A stretch of DNA of 64,000 nt, taken from the NCBI GenBank assembly GCA_001485605.1, contig FAON01000010.1, forward strand, positions 149,662 to 213,661, in the 5' to 3' direction. Source of the stretch: Candidatus Kryptobacter tengchongensis (GTDB lineage: Bacteria; Bacteroidota; Ignavibacteria; Kryptoniales; Kryptoniaceae). The notes below the pieces were generated by a model. The model was not told the origin of the DNA. It was given only the letters and a program-made list of their open reading frames with translations, and searched no databases. Position numbers and translations under genes: made by a program. This document shows positions 20,152 through 31,117 of the stretch, one piece after another (the stretch's first letter is position 1; every line of letters begins with the position of its first letter).

Positions 20152-20928
20152 TCACCAGCTACTGCTTGCTCCTCCACCTCCAAAGCTTCCACCACCTCCA
20201 GACCATCCACCTCCTCCAAAACCTCCGCTACTCCATCCGCCCCAACTTCCACTGCTTTTTCTTCTTTCGCTCATTGAACCTAACAACCAAAGCCAAAACA
20301 AAGTTGAATCATATCCACCCGAACGAATTGAGTAATGCCTTACATTTCTCATCATAGTGCCAAAAAGTGCCAGCACAACAAATACAATTATGATAAGAAT
20401 GAGGATTGTCCCAAGTTTTATTTCAGTTCTCCTTCTGGGATCTGCTTTAAACTCACCTTTTGTTGCTGAAATTACAGCATCAATCCCTGCATCTATCCCA
20501 CCGTAGTAATCTCCCTGCCTAAACCTTGGGCGAACGATATTCCTTAAAATTTGATCACATAACGCATCTGGTAATGCGCCCTCAAGACCATATCCAACCT
20601 CAAGTCGCATCTTTCTGTCTTGAATTGCTATCAGAAAAAGAACTCCGTTATCTTTTCCAGCTTGACCAAGTTTATTTTTCTCAACAACTTTAATTGAGAA
20701 ATCTTCAAGGTCCTCCCCTTCAAGCGATGGGATTATCAAGACAGCAATTTGATTTGTCGTTTCTTCTTCAAACTTTGCAAGTTTATATTCAATTTCATTT
20801 GCTTGCTGGGGGGTTAAAACCCCAGCAAGGTCTGTCACTCGTCGTGTTAACTTTGGAACTTCAATCTCAGCGTAAACAAATGTAAAAAATAAACAATAAA
20901 GCACCACTGCTAAAAATGATCTCCTCAC
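20152..20928 (-). CDS. TPM-domain membrane protein with Gly/Ser-rich tail (YgcG type)
   Basis: A 258-residue protein with an N-terminal signal peptide (MRRSFLAVVLYCLFF), a periplasmic TPM domain about 25-155 (VTDLAGVLTPQQANEIE, GQAGKDNGVLFLIAIQDRK, EVGYGLEGALPD), a membrane segment about 172-195 and a C-terminal tail of Gly, Ser and Trp repeats. It starts with GTG. The family sits in the envelope; function is unclear. First of the TPM pair. Confidence 0.87.
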   Translation of the reverse strand: MRRSFLAVVLYCLFFTFVYAEIEVPKLTRRVTDLAGVLTPQQANEIEYKLAKFEEETTNQIAVLIIPSLEGEDLEDFSIKVVEKNKLGQAGKDNGVLFLIAIQDRKMRLEVGYGLEGALPDALCDQILRNIVRPRFRQGDYYGGIDAGIDAVISATKGEFKADPRRRTEIKLGTILILIIIVFVVLALFGTMMRNVRHYSIRSGGYDSTLFWLWLLGSMSERRKSSGSWGGWSSGGFGGGGWSGGGGSFGGGGASSSW

Positions 20929-20991
20929 TTGTCAGAACCATCTTAATTTTAAAATCGTTCAGGCAACCCAAGCTTATTTAAAGTCTAAAAT

Positions 20992-23283
20992 TTATCTTCT
21001 TCCATCAACTCTTTCTTTTTCAATTGCTTCTGCAACTGCGATAGCTGCCATGTTAACTATTTCACTTACCTCAGCTCCGGTCTGCAAAACATGAACTGGT
21101 TTCTTCATTCCCATAAGAATTGGACCAATTACATCAGCACCGCCAATTCTATAAACAAGTTTATAAGCGATGTTTGCAGAGTTAAGATCCGGGAATATCA
21201 AAACATTTGCAGGACCTTTGCCTTTCAAGGTTGAGAACGGATACATTTCTTCAATTATTTCAGGCACCACAGCTGTATCCGCCTGCATTTCTCCATCCAC
21301 TATAAGATCAGGCGCCTTTTGTCTAATGATCTCAACAGCTTTCTTGACTTTTAATGAGTATTGATTTTCCGTGCTTCCAAAATTGCTAAACGAAAGCAAA
21401 GCCACAACTGGTTCTATATTAAATCTTCTGGCTGTTTCAGCTGAGGCGATTGCTATCTCTGCAAGCTCCTCAGGGGTTGGGTCAATGTTTACGGTTGTAT
21501 CTGCAAAGAAGAAGGTTCCTTTCTTAGTTATCATAATGTAAAGCCCAGAAACGCGCGTAAATCTCTCATCCATTCTTATAATTTGAAGTGCTGGACGAAT
21601 TGTATCTGGATAGTGTGAAGTTAGACCCGAAATTAACCCATCAGCATCTCCCATTCTCACCATCATTGAGCCGAAATAATTCGGCAGGGTCATGATTTTC
21701 CGCGCTTCCTTCAAAGTTACACCTTTACGCTGGCGCAAACGATAATATTCCTCAACATATTCATCAAACCTTGGATATTTCAATGGCTCAATAATTTTAA
21801 TATCCTTTAAACTAAGCTTGTTTTCTTCTATCTTTTGCCTGATCACACTTTCTGAACCAATCAAGATTGGCTTTGCAATTCCCTCATCAATTAAAATTTG
21901 GCTTGCCTTCAAAATTTTTATTTCCTCTCCCTCAGGGAAAACAATTCGCTTCGGATTTTTCTTGGCGATTGCAAAAATTGGTCTCATAATTTCACGAGAT
22001 ATGCCAAGGCGAACTTCAAGTTGGTGCTTGTATTCTTCCCAATCGGTTATTTTAATTCTTGCAACCCCGCTTTCAATCGCAGCTTTTGCAACTGCTGGGG
22101 CAACCCAGGTTAAAACTCGTGGATCAAATGGTTTCGGTATTATGTAATTCCTCCCAAATTCAAGTTTTTCACCTCCATAAGCACGGATAACCGAATCAGG
22201 AACATCCTGTTTGGCAAGCTGCGCAAGTGCACGAGCAGCTGCAAGTTTCATCTCCTCATTTATCGCCTTTGCCCTCACATCAAGTGCTCCCCTGAAAATA
22301 AACGGAAAACCAAGAACATTGTTAACTTGATTCGGATAATCTGATCTACCCGTTGCCATTATTATATCATCGCGAGCCTCAGTTGCATCTTCGTAACTTA
22401 TCTCTGGGTCTGGATTTGCCATTGCAAAGACAATGGGGTTGTCAGCCATTGTTTTCAACATTTCTTTGGTCACAACATTTCCAACCGATAAACCTACAAA
22501 TACATCTGCCCCAACGAGAGCATCCTTTAAGGTTGCACCATCCCCAAACCTGTCAGTGGCAAATTCCTCTTTATATGGATTCATATCTTCCTTCCTTCCC
22601 TTATAAATAACACCTTTCCTATCGCACATGACTATGTTTTCCTTTTTAACTCCAAGGAGAACATAAAATTTTGCACATGCTATAGCTGATGCCCCAGCAC
22701 CGTTGAATACTACTTTAACCTCATCAATCTTTTTGCCAGCAAGTTCAAGCGCATTCAAAAGAGCAGCTCCACTTATGATCGCAGTTCCATGTTGGTCATC
22801 ATGAAAAACTGGAATGCTCATCCTCTTTTTCAATTCTTCCTCAATGTAAAAACACTCTGGAGCCTTGATATCCTCAAGATTGATTCCCCCAAAAGTTGGT
22901 TCAAGAGCTGCTATTATCTCAATTAACTTATCAGGGTCTTTTTCATTGATTTCAATATCAATCGCATCAATGTCTGCAAATCTTTTGAACAAAACCGACT
23001 TTCCTTCCATCACAGGCTTTCCAGCAAGTGCTCCTATATCACCAAGTCCAAGCACCGCAGTACCATTTGAGATAACAGCAACAAAATTCCCTTTCATTGT
23101 ATATTCATATGCGAGCTCTGGATTTTTATGGATTTCTCTACACGGTTCGGCAACCCCTGGGGTGTAAGCAAGAGACAAATCTCTTTGTGTTAAACATGGT
23201 TTTGATGGTATGATTTCAAGTTTTCCTTTCCTCCCCCGACTATGATATTCAAGGGCTTCTTCCCGACGAATTTTAACTCCCAT
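20992..23283 (-). CDS. maeB: Malic enzyme fused to a phosphotransacetylase-like domain
   Basis: Oxidative decarboxylation of malate to pyruvate, linking the TCA cycle to pyruvate and reducing power. Residues 1-~430 are the malic enzyme ([32 protein letters not shown], the nucleotide motif [15 protein letters not shown]). Residues ~435-763 are a PTA-like domain as in E. coli MaeB, which is regulatory and not catalytic in characterised members. Length 763 is typical. The gene stands alone. Cofactor (probably NADP) cannot be proven from this. Confidence 0.93.
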   Translation of the reverse strand: MGVKIRREEALEYHSRGRKGKLEIIPSKPCLTQRDLSLAYTPGVAEPCREIHKNPELAYEYTMKGNFVAVISNGTAVLGLGDIGALAGKPVMEGKSVLFKRFADIDAIDIEINEKDPDKLIEIIAALEPTFGGINLEDIKAPECFYIEEELKKRMSIPVFHDDQHGTAIISGAALLNALELAGKKIDEVKVVFNGAGASAIACAKFYVLLGVKKENIVMCDRKGVIYKGRKEDMNPYKEEFATDRFGDGATLKDALVGADVFVGLSVGNVVTKEMLKTMADNPIVFAMANPDPEISYEDATEARDDIIMATGRSDYPNQVNNVLGFPFIFRGALDVRAKAINEEMKLAAARALAQLAKQDVPDSVIRAYGGEKLEFGRNYIIPKPFDPRVLTWVAPAVAKAAIESGVARIKITDWEEYKHQLEVRLGISREIMRPIFAIAKKNPKRIVFPEGEEIKILKASQILIDEGIAKPILIGSESVIRQKIEENKLSLKDIKIIEPLKYPRFDEYVEEYYRLRQRKGVTLKEARKIMTLPNYFGSMMVRMGDADGLISGLTSHYPDTIRPALQIIRMDERFTRVSGLYIMITKKGTFFFADTTVNIDPTPEELAEIAIASAETARRFNIEPVVALLSFSNFGSTENQYSLKVKKAVEIIRQKAPDLIVDGEMQADTAVVPEIIEEMYPFSTLKGKGPANVLIFPDLNSANIAYKLVYRIGGADVIGPILMGMKKPVHVLQTGAEVSEIVNMAAIAVAEAIEKERVDGRR

Positions 23284-23492
23284 GATAGGTCCTCCCTGAA
23301 AAATTTGTTTTAAATTTTTTTAACGAAGGTGAGCCAGGTGCTTTTGAAAGGCAAAGTATGTTTGAAAATTTTTGCATAAGAATAAATAGGTTATTTAATC
23401 TTCTCAAATTTAATTTACCAAAATAAAAGAAAATAGGCAAGGAGCGAAGGAATAAAACGAGTTCAGCCCTTGACAGGATAAAAAATAAAAAT

Positions 23493-23524
23493 GGGTAGCC
23501 ACAGGTTTAACCCTGTAACTACCC
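23493..23524 (-). terminator. Terminator after the T9SS cargo gene
   Basis: Stem GGGTAG..ACAGG / CCTGT..CTACCC with two mismatched pairs and a short loop, followed on the minus strand by ATTTTTATTTTTTAT. It lies 31 bp past the stop codon. Confidence 0.75.
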
Positions 23525-23554
23525 AAATTTTATTCACTAATTTAAGATATTTCC

Positions 23555-25795
23555 TTACTTGACAAGCATCATCTTCTTTACATCAACATATCTTCCCGCT
23601 TCAAGTTTATAGAAATACACACCACTTGGTAAACCACTCGCATCAAACTTAACATTGTATCTTCCAGCTTCCTGTAGCTCATTCACAAGTATAGCAACTT
23701 CTTGACCAAGAACATTATAAACTATAAGTTTCACATTCGCCCGCATCGGAATATCATAAGTTATCGTCGTCGTTGGATTAAATGGATTTGGATAATTTTG
23801 ATACAAAGTGAAACTCGCTGGAATTCCAACGGTTTCGTCCTTTTCAACTTTGGTAAATGTACCAACAAAATTGCCAGTTACAGGATCAATAAATACAATA
23901 AGTGCTTTCTCTCTCCCCGTCGTGACATCAATTCCATTATATATTGCATGGAAATAAATTTTAGTTGTATCTATAGATTGAGAATAAAGATATCCGCCCC
24001 CAGTATACTGATACAAATTCCTGAAAGCAGATCCACCGTTTGCTTCGGCAACGGCTGCAAGGGTATCACTATCTTTGTAATTCATAAGTTGCAAAGGCTT
24101 ATTTAATGGTGTTAAATCTGATATATCAAAAAACGAAGTGTCAACCCAAGCCAAACCTAAAGAAACCCAAACACTAAACTTACCCACGCTGTTACTTTTA
24201 TAACCATAGTTCCAGATAAGGCATTTCCCATCAACAAGCGTATCATCATCCTCAAATCCCAAAACATACACAAGTTGTGCATCGTTTGCCCTATTCATTG
24301 CTAAATTATCAACAACCTCAAATTTCTCCTTCGCAGTTACAGGTTTAAACGAAATCTCAAACTTTTTAACTAATCTACCATCTGAGGGATTAAGATAAAC
24401 AGCTAAAAATCCTCTGAGATTAAAACTAGTATCAGTCTTAAAATACACAATCCTCCAATATGGATTTACTGTATCAGGCGGATCAAAATCATCACCTGAA
24501 TAATTTCTCAAGTCATACATAACAGATGTTATCGTATTGGGCTCATTCCTGAAAGCATATCCACCATTAGCTTCGGCGCTATCAAATACAACATCGCTAT
24601 CAATAAATCTTGTTGGTAAATCAACAAGTGGTCTTGGGGGTGTTGAAACAGTGTCAAGTGAGAGTCCCATAAATGCATTTGCCCAAACAGAAACATATTT
24701 ATCTTTTGAAGGCGAATAAAAAATATAGGTAGCAGAATATACCTTTCCGTCAAGTGTGTCGCCTGGAACTTCAATTCCTTCAAAAGTTTGGATCCCTCTT
24801 AATCTCACATCGCTTGCATAACTTTTAGCAAGCACTGTAACTGTGTCAAGGATTTGTTTTACCGTAAACGGTCTTATCTGAAAAACTCCACTTAAATTTA
24901 AACCTGAAACATCGCCACCGCTAACGGTAATTGGATCGGGTTGATCATCTCCATTTGCGTCATAAAACATGAGCAAATCACCGATTGGATTAAATAGTCC
25001 ATCTCGCTGTGTATCAAAAGCAGCAAACAAATAGTATGTTCCATCGCGAACATATCGTATCTCAAATGAAAAATCAGAATTAACATTAGCAGCGTATTTT
25101 ACATTTACATCCTCTTGGGCAAGTGGATTCCCATCAAGCAATGCAACTACACCAACATTAGGATCAACGCTCAAAAACTTAAACGGATTCAAATCTTGTA
25201 ATTTGAGATCAAACGAAAGCGAGTTAGATTTCTTCAAAATTTTAACCTCATTGCCCTGAGATAAAATTTGACCTATCGTCTTTGATAGATCAACCTTTAA
25301 ATTAGGTACATTAAATTGTGAAATCCCTGTAAATGATGATATACGCGGTGAAGGTGGTGTTATAGTCCCTCTTACGCTTCGCTGACCTATAGTTGATGCG
25401 GTCGTAAAGTTTACAACATACGGCTTTTCAAGCATTATTCCAGTTATTGAATAAGCACCAAATAAAATAATACAATAATCCGTATTTGGAGCAAGTGTAA
25501 ACCACGCTCCAATGGTATCCGTACGTAAAGGAACATATGGCTGAACAAATTGAATTGAATCGCGTGGGTCAAACGCTAAAAAACTTAAAAATGGGAGAAA
25601 GGGACCCGCTTCACCAAAATTACGATTTACATCAACTTGATCAGAAAACACAAATTTAATTAAAACGGGAGTTGGTAATGAAGGAACACTATAATCCCCA
25701 TTATTTGGGTATGAACTTTTCACCCGAAAGCCTTGTGAATATACTGAAATTGTAAAGATGAAAACCAAGATTGACAGAAAAATTAGCCAGCGCAT
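23555..25795 (-). CDS. Secreted protein with type IX secretion C-terminal sorting domain
   Basis: A 746-residue exported protein. Signal peptide MRWLIFLSILVFIFTISVYSQ; then an Ig-like N-terminal domain and a central region with two repeats around AEANGGYAFRN and AEANGGSAFRN. The last ~80 residues are a Por/T9SS type A sorting domain: SFTLYQNYPNPFNPTTTI, VYNVLGQEVA, LPSGVYFYKL, MMLVK. It should be exported across the outer membrane and attached or released there. The ATG at 25795 is chosen because GGAGGG lies just upstream. No enzymatic motif was seen; a surface or adhesion role is likely. Confidence 0.88.
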   Translation of the reverse strand: MRWLIFLSILVFIFTISVYSQGFRVKSSYPNNGDYSVPSLPTPVLIKFVFSDQVDVNRNFGEAGPFLPFLSFLAFDPRDSIQFVQPYVPLRTDTIGAWFTLAPNTDYCIILFGAYSITGIMLEKPYVVNFTTASTIGQRSVRGTITPPSPRISSFTGISQFNVPNLKVDLSKTIGQILSQGNEVKILKKSNSLSFDLKLQDLNPFKFLSVDPNVGVVALLDGNPLAQEDVNVKYAANVNSDFSFEIRYVRDGTYYLFAAFDTQRDGLFNPIGDLLMFYDANGDDQPDPITVSGGDVSGLNLSGVFQIRPFTVKQILDTVTVLAKSYASDVRLRGIQTFEGIEVPGDTLDGKVYSATYIFYSPSKDKYVSVWANAFMGLSLDTVSTPPRPLVDLPTRFIDSDVVFDSAEANGGYAFRNEPNTITSVMYDLRNYSGDDFDPPDTVNPYWRIVYFKTDTSFNLRGFLAVYLNPSDGRLVKKFEISFKPVTAKEKFEVVDNLAMNRANDAQLVYVLGFEDDDTLVDGKCLIWNYGYKSNSVGKFSVWVSLGLAWVDTSFFDISDLTPLNKPLQLMNYKDSDTLAAVAEANGGSAFRNLYQYTGGGYLYSQSIDTTKIYFHAIYNGIDVTTGREKALIVFIDPVTGNFVGTFTKVEKDETVGIPASFTLYQNYPNPFNPTTTITYDIPMRANVKLIVYNVLGQEVAILVNELQEAGRYNVKFDASGLPSGVYFYKLEAGRYVDVKKMMLVK

Positions 25796-25857
25796 GATTC
25801 CCTCCAAAATTAATTCTTAATTCACATATAAGTTAAGTAATTTTAAGTAAAGGTCAA

Positions 25858-25873
25858 AGTGATTTATGTCACA
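25858..25873 (-). promoter_or_regulatory. CRP/FNR-type palindrome upstream of the T9SS cargo gene
   Basis: On the minus strand TGTGACATAAATCACT, matching TGTGA-N6-TCACA at 9 of 10 defined positions. Centred about 70 bp upstream of the ATG, in the right place for a CRP-family activator, and overlapping the hutI stop region. Prediction only. Confidence 0.35.
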
Positions 25874-27113
25874 TTTTCCGGTACTTTAAAATGCCCCCGC
25901 CAAAAACAATCCAAGTATGATTTTCACCGAAAAAATATGGTATCATTCTATAATCTGGGACATCAAAAATTACGAGATCCGCCCTTTTACCCACCTCAAT
26001 ACTTCCTGTTATATCTGAAATCCCAATTGCGCCAGCTGAGTTTAATGTTGATGCAGTTATTGCTTCCTCTATCGTCATCCTCATTTGAGTGCAGGCGATT
26101 GTCATCATAAGTTGCATATTTAAACTCATACACGATCCCGGGTTAAAATCCGTTGCAATTGCAACAGGGACACCTGAGTCAATTAATTTTCTTGCGGGTG
26201 GATACTTATAGTTTAAAAAGAAAGAAACCCCGGGGAGTAAAACCGCTATTGAATCTGTCCTTGATAAAAGATCAATATCTTCATCATTTATATTTTCAAG
26301 GTGATCAATTGAAATAGCCTCAACTTTAACTCCAACCTTAACACCGCCATAATTTGAAAATTGCTCCGCATGAATTTTAGGCAGGAGTCCATAGCTTTTA
26401 CCTGCGGTTAAAATTTTTTCAGAATCCTCGGCAGTAAAATATCCTATTTCACAAAACACATCGCAAAATTTTGCAAGTTTCCTTTTTGATATCTCTGGGA
26501 TAAGCTTATCTACTAAAAACTTAACATAATCATCTTTTCTATCCTTAAACTCTGGTGGTACTGCATGAGCTCCAAGGAAAGTTGGAACCGTGAAGATAGG
26601 TTTTTCATTCAATTCATTTACAACCTCAAGAACTTTGATCTCATCTTCAAGATTCAATCCATACCCACTTTTTATCTCTATGGTTGTTGTTCCATTTGCA
26701 AGAGCTTTGGTTGCATAAATTTGAGAAATTTTTAAAAGTTCATCCTTTGATAAATTTCTCGTCTTTTGAACGGTGCTTAAAATCCCACCGCCCATCTCAG
26801 CAATTTGCTGATATGTAAAACCCTTTATCCTTAAATTAAACTCATCCTCACGCGTTCCCCCAAATACAAGATGTGTATGTGAGTCAACAAATCCAGGCAG
26901 AACAACTTTTCCAGTAGCGTCAATGATTTCAACTTCGCCATATAAACCAAAATTAAAATCAACAGCTCTCCCAACCCATTCAATTTTACCATCTTTAATT
27001 AAAACACTCCCCTTTTCAACGACGAAAATTTCACTTTGTTTTTCCCCGCGTTTAAATCTTTTCCCAAATGATGCGACTGTGACAACTTGATTAGCGTTAT
27101 GAATTAAAATCAT
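25869..27113 (-). CDS. hutI: Imidazolonepropionase
   Basis: Histidine degradation enzyme that opens 4-imidazolone-5-propanoate to formiminoglutamate. Metal-dependent amidohydrolase features: PGFVDSHTHLVFGGTREDEF, KSGYGLNLE, HAEQFSN and TDFNPGSC. Length 414 is standard. Other hut genes are not adjacent. Its ATG overlaps the stop of the small upstream gene by 4 bp. Confidence 0.93.
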   Translation of the reverse strand: MILIHNANQVVTVASFGKRFKRGEKQSEIFVVEKGSVLIKDGKIEWVGRAVDFNFGLYGEVEIIDATGKVVLPGFVDSHTHLVFGGTREDEFNLRIKGFTYQQIAEMGGGILSTVQKTRNLSKDELLKISQIYATKALANGTTTIEIKSGYGLNLEDEIKVLEVVNELNEKPIFTVPTFLGAHAVPPEFKDRKDDYVKFLVDKLIPEISKRKLAKFCDVFCEIGYFTAEDSEKILTAGKSYGLLPKIHAEQFSNYGGVKVGVKVEAISIDHLENINDEDIDLLSRTDSIAVLLPGVSFFLNYKYPPARKLIDSGVPVAIATDFNPGSCMSLNMQLMMTIACTQMRMTIEEAITASTLNSAGAIGISDITGSIEVGKRADLVIFDVPDYRMIPYFFGENHTWIVFGGGILKYRKM

Positions 27114-27328
27114 TTTTCACCTTCTCTTTTCAACCTATCAATTTCTCTGTTAACTTCTTCAAGCTCTTCTTCAAGCTGTTTTTTGTAATCTTCAAGCATC
27201 TCAATATATTCTTCACGAGTTATATATGGGCGGAATCCCGTCCAAAATGTCTCAAACGGGGGAAAACCAAATCCAAACCAAAATCCTCCGAATCTACGCC
27301 CAAATCCTTTACCTCTACCCCACCACAT
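27110..27328 (-). CDS. Small Gly/Phe-rich protein with C-terminal coiled coil (DUF5320-like)
   Basis: A 72-residue protein. The first ~35 residues are Gly, Phe and Trp rich (GRRFGGFWFGFGFPPF), the rest is a charged helix (EEYIEMLEDYKKQLEEELEE) that probably forms a coiled coil. This resembles the DUF5320 family, common in thermophiles and anaerobes, function unknown. Its stop overlaps the hutI start (ATGA), so it is a real, cotranslated gene. Confidence 0.65.
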   Translation of the reverse strand: MWWGRGKGFGRRFGGFWFGFGFPPFETFWTGFRPYITREEYIEMLEDYKKQLEEELEEVNREIDRLKREGEK

Positions 27329-27346
27329 GGCTAACTTAAGAGATTT

Positions 27347-28255
27347 TTATTTTTCAAATAAACTTTTTAAAGCAGTCTCAATATCTGAATACTTAAACTC
27401 AAACCCAGCTTCAATCAACCTTTCCGGTTTAACCCTCTGGCTTGCTGTAAGAGCAATTTCGGTCAGCTCCTTGCCAAATAAAATTTTCAAACCAAATTTT
27501 GGAACTGGAAAAAACGAGGGACGATTTAAAACCTTTGCAAATGTTTTTGTGAATTCTTCATTCGTAACTGGATTCGGAGAGACGACATTATAAATACCAC
27601 GCACATTTTCATTTTCAATTCCAAATTTAACAACACGGGCAAGGTCTTCAATATGAACCCAAGACATCCACATCCTTCCATCAGCAATCTTTCCACCAAG
27701 TCCAAGCTTAAATAACGGCGTTAATCTAGCAAGAAATCCACCTCCTTCCCCTATGACAATCCCAATCCTTAAAATTATAGTTCTTACTCCAAATTCCTCT
27801 GCTTTTTTAGCTTCACCTTCCCAATCTTTGCATAGCTGTGCTAAAAAATCATCCCCCGCTTCTGAATTTTCCGTCAAAATTTCATCTCTTTTACTCCCAT
27901 AAAAACCAATTGCAGATGCAGATATAAAAATTTTCCCCGCAGGATTTATCTTTGAAAACGCATCAACTATTTTTCTGGTTGAGTTTATTCGTGAACTTCT
28001 CAATCTTTCTTTAACCCTTTTTGTCCATCTTTGTGAAATGGTCTCTCCAACCAAATTTATGATAACATCTGAACGTTGAGCTACATCAACGGGGAAATCT
28101 TCAAAATCTGGATTCCAGCTGAAACCTTCAAAGGCTTTTAATCTTTCGGGGTTTCTGCTTGAGATTAAAATTTTATGTCCATCTTTTGAAAGGAAATTTG
28201 CAACATAACTTCCGATAAATCCCGTGCCTCCAGCAATTGTAATAGTCTTGCTCAT
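27347..28255 (-). CDS. TIGR01777-type NAD(P)-dependent epimerase / SDR (YfcH-like)
   Basis: A 302-residue SDR-superfamily protein. N-terminal nucleotide motif AGGTGFIGSYVA, conserved FISASAIGFYG, and a C-terminal DUF1731 domain from about 250 (VPKFGLKILFGKELTEIALT...VKPERL). Substrate unknown; members are linked to nucleotide-sugar or quinone-related chemistry by analogy only. It lies between glyS and the small coiled-coil gene, same strand. Confidence 0.88.
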   Translation of the reverse strand: MSKTITIAGGTGFIGSYVANFLSKDGHKILISSRNPERLKAFEGFSWNPDFEDFPVDVAQRSDVIINLVGETISQRWTKRVKERLRSSRINSTRKIVDAFSKINPAGKIFISASAIGFYGSKRDEILTENSEAGDDFLAQLCKDWEGEAKKAEEFGVRTIILRIGIVIGEGGGFLARLTPLFKLGLGGKIADGRMWMSWVHIEDLARVVKFGIENENVRGIYNVVSPNPVTNEEFTKTFAKVLNRPSFFPVPKFGLKILFGKELTEIALTASQRVKPERLIEAGFEFKYSDIETALKSLFEK

Positions 28256-28274
28256 TTTAACCCAAATTTAAGTT

Positions 28275-29618
28275 TTAGAAAACGATTTTCTCCCTTAAAA
28301 AGTCAAGCACTTCATTTTTATGAATTCTTTCCTGTTTCATTGTATCTCTGTCCCTTACTGTTACAGTTCCATCTTGAAGTGTTTGCGAATCAACTGTGAA
28401 ACAGAAGGGAGTTCCAATTTCATCTTGCCTTCTATATCTTCTCCCAATTGAACCACTGTCATCATAGAAAACTTTAAAGTGTGGTTTCAACGATTTATAA
28501 ATTTCAAATGCGATCTCTGGCATATTTTCTCTGTTGACAAGAGGTAAAACAGCTGCTTTTATCGGGGCAAGAAATGGATGCAGACGAAGAACCGTTCTTA
28601 TTTCTTTACCCGTATCTTCTTCATCGTAAGCATTAACAAGAACCGCAAGCAAAGTTCTATCGCACCCAGCAGATGTTTCAATTATATATGGGATATATTT
28701 TTGCCCTATCTCGTCATCATAATAGCTTAAATCTTTCCCCGAAAACTGTTGATGCCTTGACAAATCATAATTCGTTCTGTTATGAATCCCTTCAAGTTCT
28801 TGCCATCCAAATGGAAATTCAAACTGGATATCATACGCAGCAGTTGCATAATGAGCAAGTTCATCAGGACCATGCTGATGGAAACGAAGTTTTTCGGGCT
28901 TTATTCCAATCCTCAAATACCATTTAAATCTTTCCTCACGCCATCTCTCAAACCACTCCATATCCGTGCCGGGGCGGACAAAGTATTGCATTTCCATTTG
29001 TTCAAATTCCCTTGTTCTGAAAATGAAATTCCCCGGGGTTATCTCGTTTCTAAATGCTTTCCCTATTTGGGCAATTCCAAAGGGGATCTTTCTTCTCATT
29101 GAGACATATACATTTTCAAAATTGACATAAATTCCCTGCGCTGTTTCAGGTCTAAGGTAAACAATATGAGCTTCATCTTCCACGGGACCCATAAATGTTT
29201 TAAACATCAGATTAAATTTTCTCGGCTCTGTTAATTCACCACCACATTCAGGGCATTTTTTCAATTTTAAATTCTCTTCTGGGATCTGATCCGCTCTAAA
29301 GCGAAGTTTACAAGATTTACAATCAACGAGTGGATCTGTGAAGTTTTCTACATGTCCTGAAGCTTCCCAAACTTTCGGATGCATCAAAATTGCAGCGTCA
29401 AGCCCTTCAATATCGTCCCTTTCATAAACCATCGCCTTCCACCACGCCTGCTTTATGTTATTTTTAAGTTCAACCCCAAGCGGACCATAATCCCAACATG
29501 CATTAATACCCCCATAAATCTCACTTGATTGAAAGATGAATCCTCTCCTCTTACAAAGCGAAACGAGCTTATCCATCAATTGCGTCTGTGAAGATGCGAC
29601 TGTGTTCTTTTTGCTCAT
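28275..29618 (-). CDS. glyS: Glycyl-tRNA synthetase, single-chain homodimeric type
   Basis: Charges tRNA-Gly. Class II aminoacyl-tRNA synthetase of the alpha2 type: N-terminal [18 protein letters not shown], a Cys-based insertion CKSCKLRF...CPECGGEL (about 100-125) that may bind zinc, motif 2 [19 protein letters not shown], motif 3 near [11 protein letters not shown], and the C-terminal anticodon-binding domain. Length 447 is normal. Confidence 0.95.
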   Translation of the reverse strand: MSKKNTVASSQTQLMDKLVSLCKRRGFIFQSSEIYGGINACWDYGPLGVELKNNIKQAWWKAMVYERDDIEGLDAAILMHPKVWEASGHVENFTDPLVDCKSCKLRFRADQIPEENLKLKKCPECGGELTEPRKFNLMFKTFMGPVEDEAHIVYLRPETAQGIYVNFENVYVSMRRKIPFGIAQIGKAFRNEITPGNFIFRTREFEQMEMQYFVRPGTDMEWFERWREERFKWYLRIGIKPEKLRFHQHGPDELAHYATAAYDIQFEFPFGWQELEGIHNRTNYDLSRHQQFSGKDLSYYDDEIGQKYIPYIIETSAGCDRTLLAVLVNAYDEEDTGKEIRTVLRLHPFLAPIKAAVLPLVNRENMPEIAFEIYKSLKPHFKVFYDDSGSIGRRYRRQDEIGTPFCFTVDSQTLQDGTVTVRDRDTMKQERIHKNEVLDFLREKIVF

Positions 29619-29758
29619 TTTCTTCCGTTTTTATTTTCATCCGCTGATTTTGTAAAAATTTAACCTTTTGGTGACAAATTTCAAAGTTTTGCGCAAAATT
29701 TCTAAATTTAGAAAGGTGAAGCTAAGGTTTTATTCAACACTTAAGCTATAAATGTCAA

Positions 29759-31093
29759 ATGGATATGGAAAAAATCGCAAAATCAATTATCTCTAAGGCA
29801 ATTCAAAGCGGTGCTGATGAATGTGATGTGTTTATCTCAATAGATGAAGAATTTTCTGCAACGATAAAAGACAGCGAAGTTGAATCCCTTAAGCAAGCGG
29901 TAACCCATGGGCTCGGGATAAGAATTTTCAAGGACAGAAAAATAGGTTTTGCATATACAACTAATTTTTCATCCCATATAATTCAAAAGACAATAGATGA
30001 GGCGATCTCACTTGCTAAAAATTCAACCCCAGAACCAGATAACCAACTTCCACAAATATATAGCCATGCCCAAACGCAGGTCAAAATTTTTGACCCTGAT
30101 GTTTTTTCAATAAGCGTTGAACAGAAAATAAAAATTGCAAAAGAGATAGAAGAAATTGCAAAAGCCTTCAACCCAAAGATAAAGGTTGAATCAACAGGAT
30201 TTGGAAACTTGATTCAAAGAAGGGTAATCGCAAACTCAAACGAATTTTTCGGTGAGTATGAGGGGACAATTTTTGAAATTTATTGCTCCGCCATCGCCTC
30301 GGATAACGCCGAAAGTCAAACGGGCTATTATTCATCGGTGAGCAGACTTTTTGAAAGATTGCAAACGCCCGAACATGTAGCAAAAAATGCAAGCATCCGA
30401 GCACTTCAGCTATTAAATCCCAAAAAGATTAAAACCGGGAAATACCCCGTGATCTTTGATCCCATGACCGCATCCGCTATAGTAAGTTACATCGCAACGG
30501 CAGTAAATGGCAAAAACGCTTATAGAAAAATGAGTTTTCTATCTGATAAAATAGGCGAAAGGGTTGGAAGCGAAATTTTAACAATAGTTGATGATGGATG
30601 CCTTGAATTTGGGATTGGTTCAAAACCATTTGATGATGAAGGGATTCAAACAAAGGAAAAAGCGGTCATTGAAAACGGAATCTTGAAAATGTTTCTTCTT
30701 GATTCAATCATCGCCAAAAAGTTTTCACTCCCGCCAACTGGAAACGCACACAGAAAATATAATACAATCCCTGCACCATCACCATTAAACTTTTACATTC
30801 AACCTGGCTATAAAACACTTGAGGAAATGATATCTGAAATCAATGAAGGTTTGCTCATCACGAAACTTATTGGATTCGGGGTTGATATTGTTTCTGGAAA
30901 TTTCTCAAAAGGAGCGAGTGGATTATGGATTAAAAACGGGGAAATATCCTTCCCAGTTGATAAGATCACAATAGCAGATAACCTAAAAAATATATTGAGA
31001 AATATCACCTCAATCGGGAATGATCTCATTTTCTTCAGTAATATCGCTTCACCCTCAATTCTTGTATCGGAGATGACGGTTACATGTGATTAA
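29759..31093 (+). CDS. TldD/PmbA-family metalloprotease subunit
   Basis: A 444-residue TldD/TldE(PmbA) protein. The family forms heterodimers that process modified peptides such as microcins. Typical features are the DECDVFIS start, the long central AFNPKI segment, LDSIIAKKFSLPPTGNAHR and a C-terminal SGASGLWIKNGEISFPV with EMTV near the end. I do not see an HExxxH motif, so this is the PmbA/TldE-like, non-catalytic partner. No second tldD-like gene lies next to it. Confidence 0.87.
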   Translation: MDMEKIAKSIISKAIQSGADECDVFISIDEEFSATIKDSEVESLKQAVTHGLGIRIFKDRKIGFAYTTNFSSHIIQKTIDEAISLAKNSTPEPDNQLPQIYSHAQTQVKIFDPDVFSISVEQKIKIAKEIEEIAKAFNPKIKVESTGFGNLIQRRVIANSNEFFGEYEGTIFEIYCSAIASDNAESQTGYYSSVSRLFERLQTPEHVAKNASIRALQLLNPKKIKTGKYPVIFDPMTASAIVSYIATAVNGKNAYRKMSFLSDKIGERVGSEILTIVDDGCLEFGIGSKPFDDEGIQTKEKAVIENGILKMFLLDSIIAKKFSLPPTGNAHRKYNTIPAPSPLNFYIQPGYKTLEEMISEINEGLLITKLIGFGVDIVSGNFSKGASGLWIKNGEISFPVDKITIADNLKNILRNITSIGNDLIFFSNIASPSILVSEMTVTCD

Positions 31094-31117
31094 CCAAAAA
31101 TAAAATTTCAAACAGCC

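Noticed and set aside
19964..20335. Plus-strand Pro-rich frame
   Set aside because: It is the antisense of the Gly/Ser-rich tail and the TPM genes; codon pattern comes from the repeats.
23702..24106. Plus-strand frame inside the T9SS cargo gene
   Set aside because: No family features; antisense shadow of a well-supported gene.
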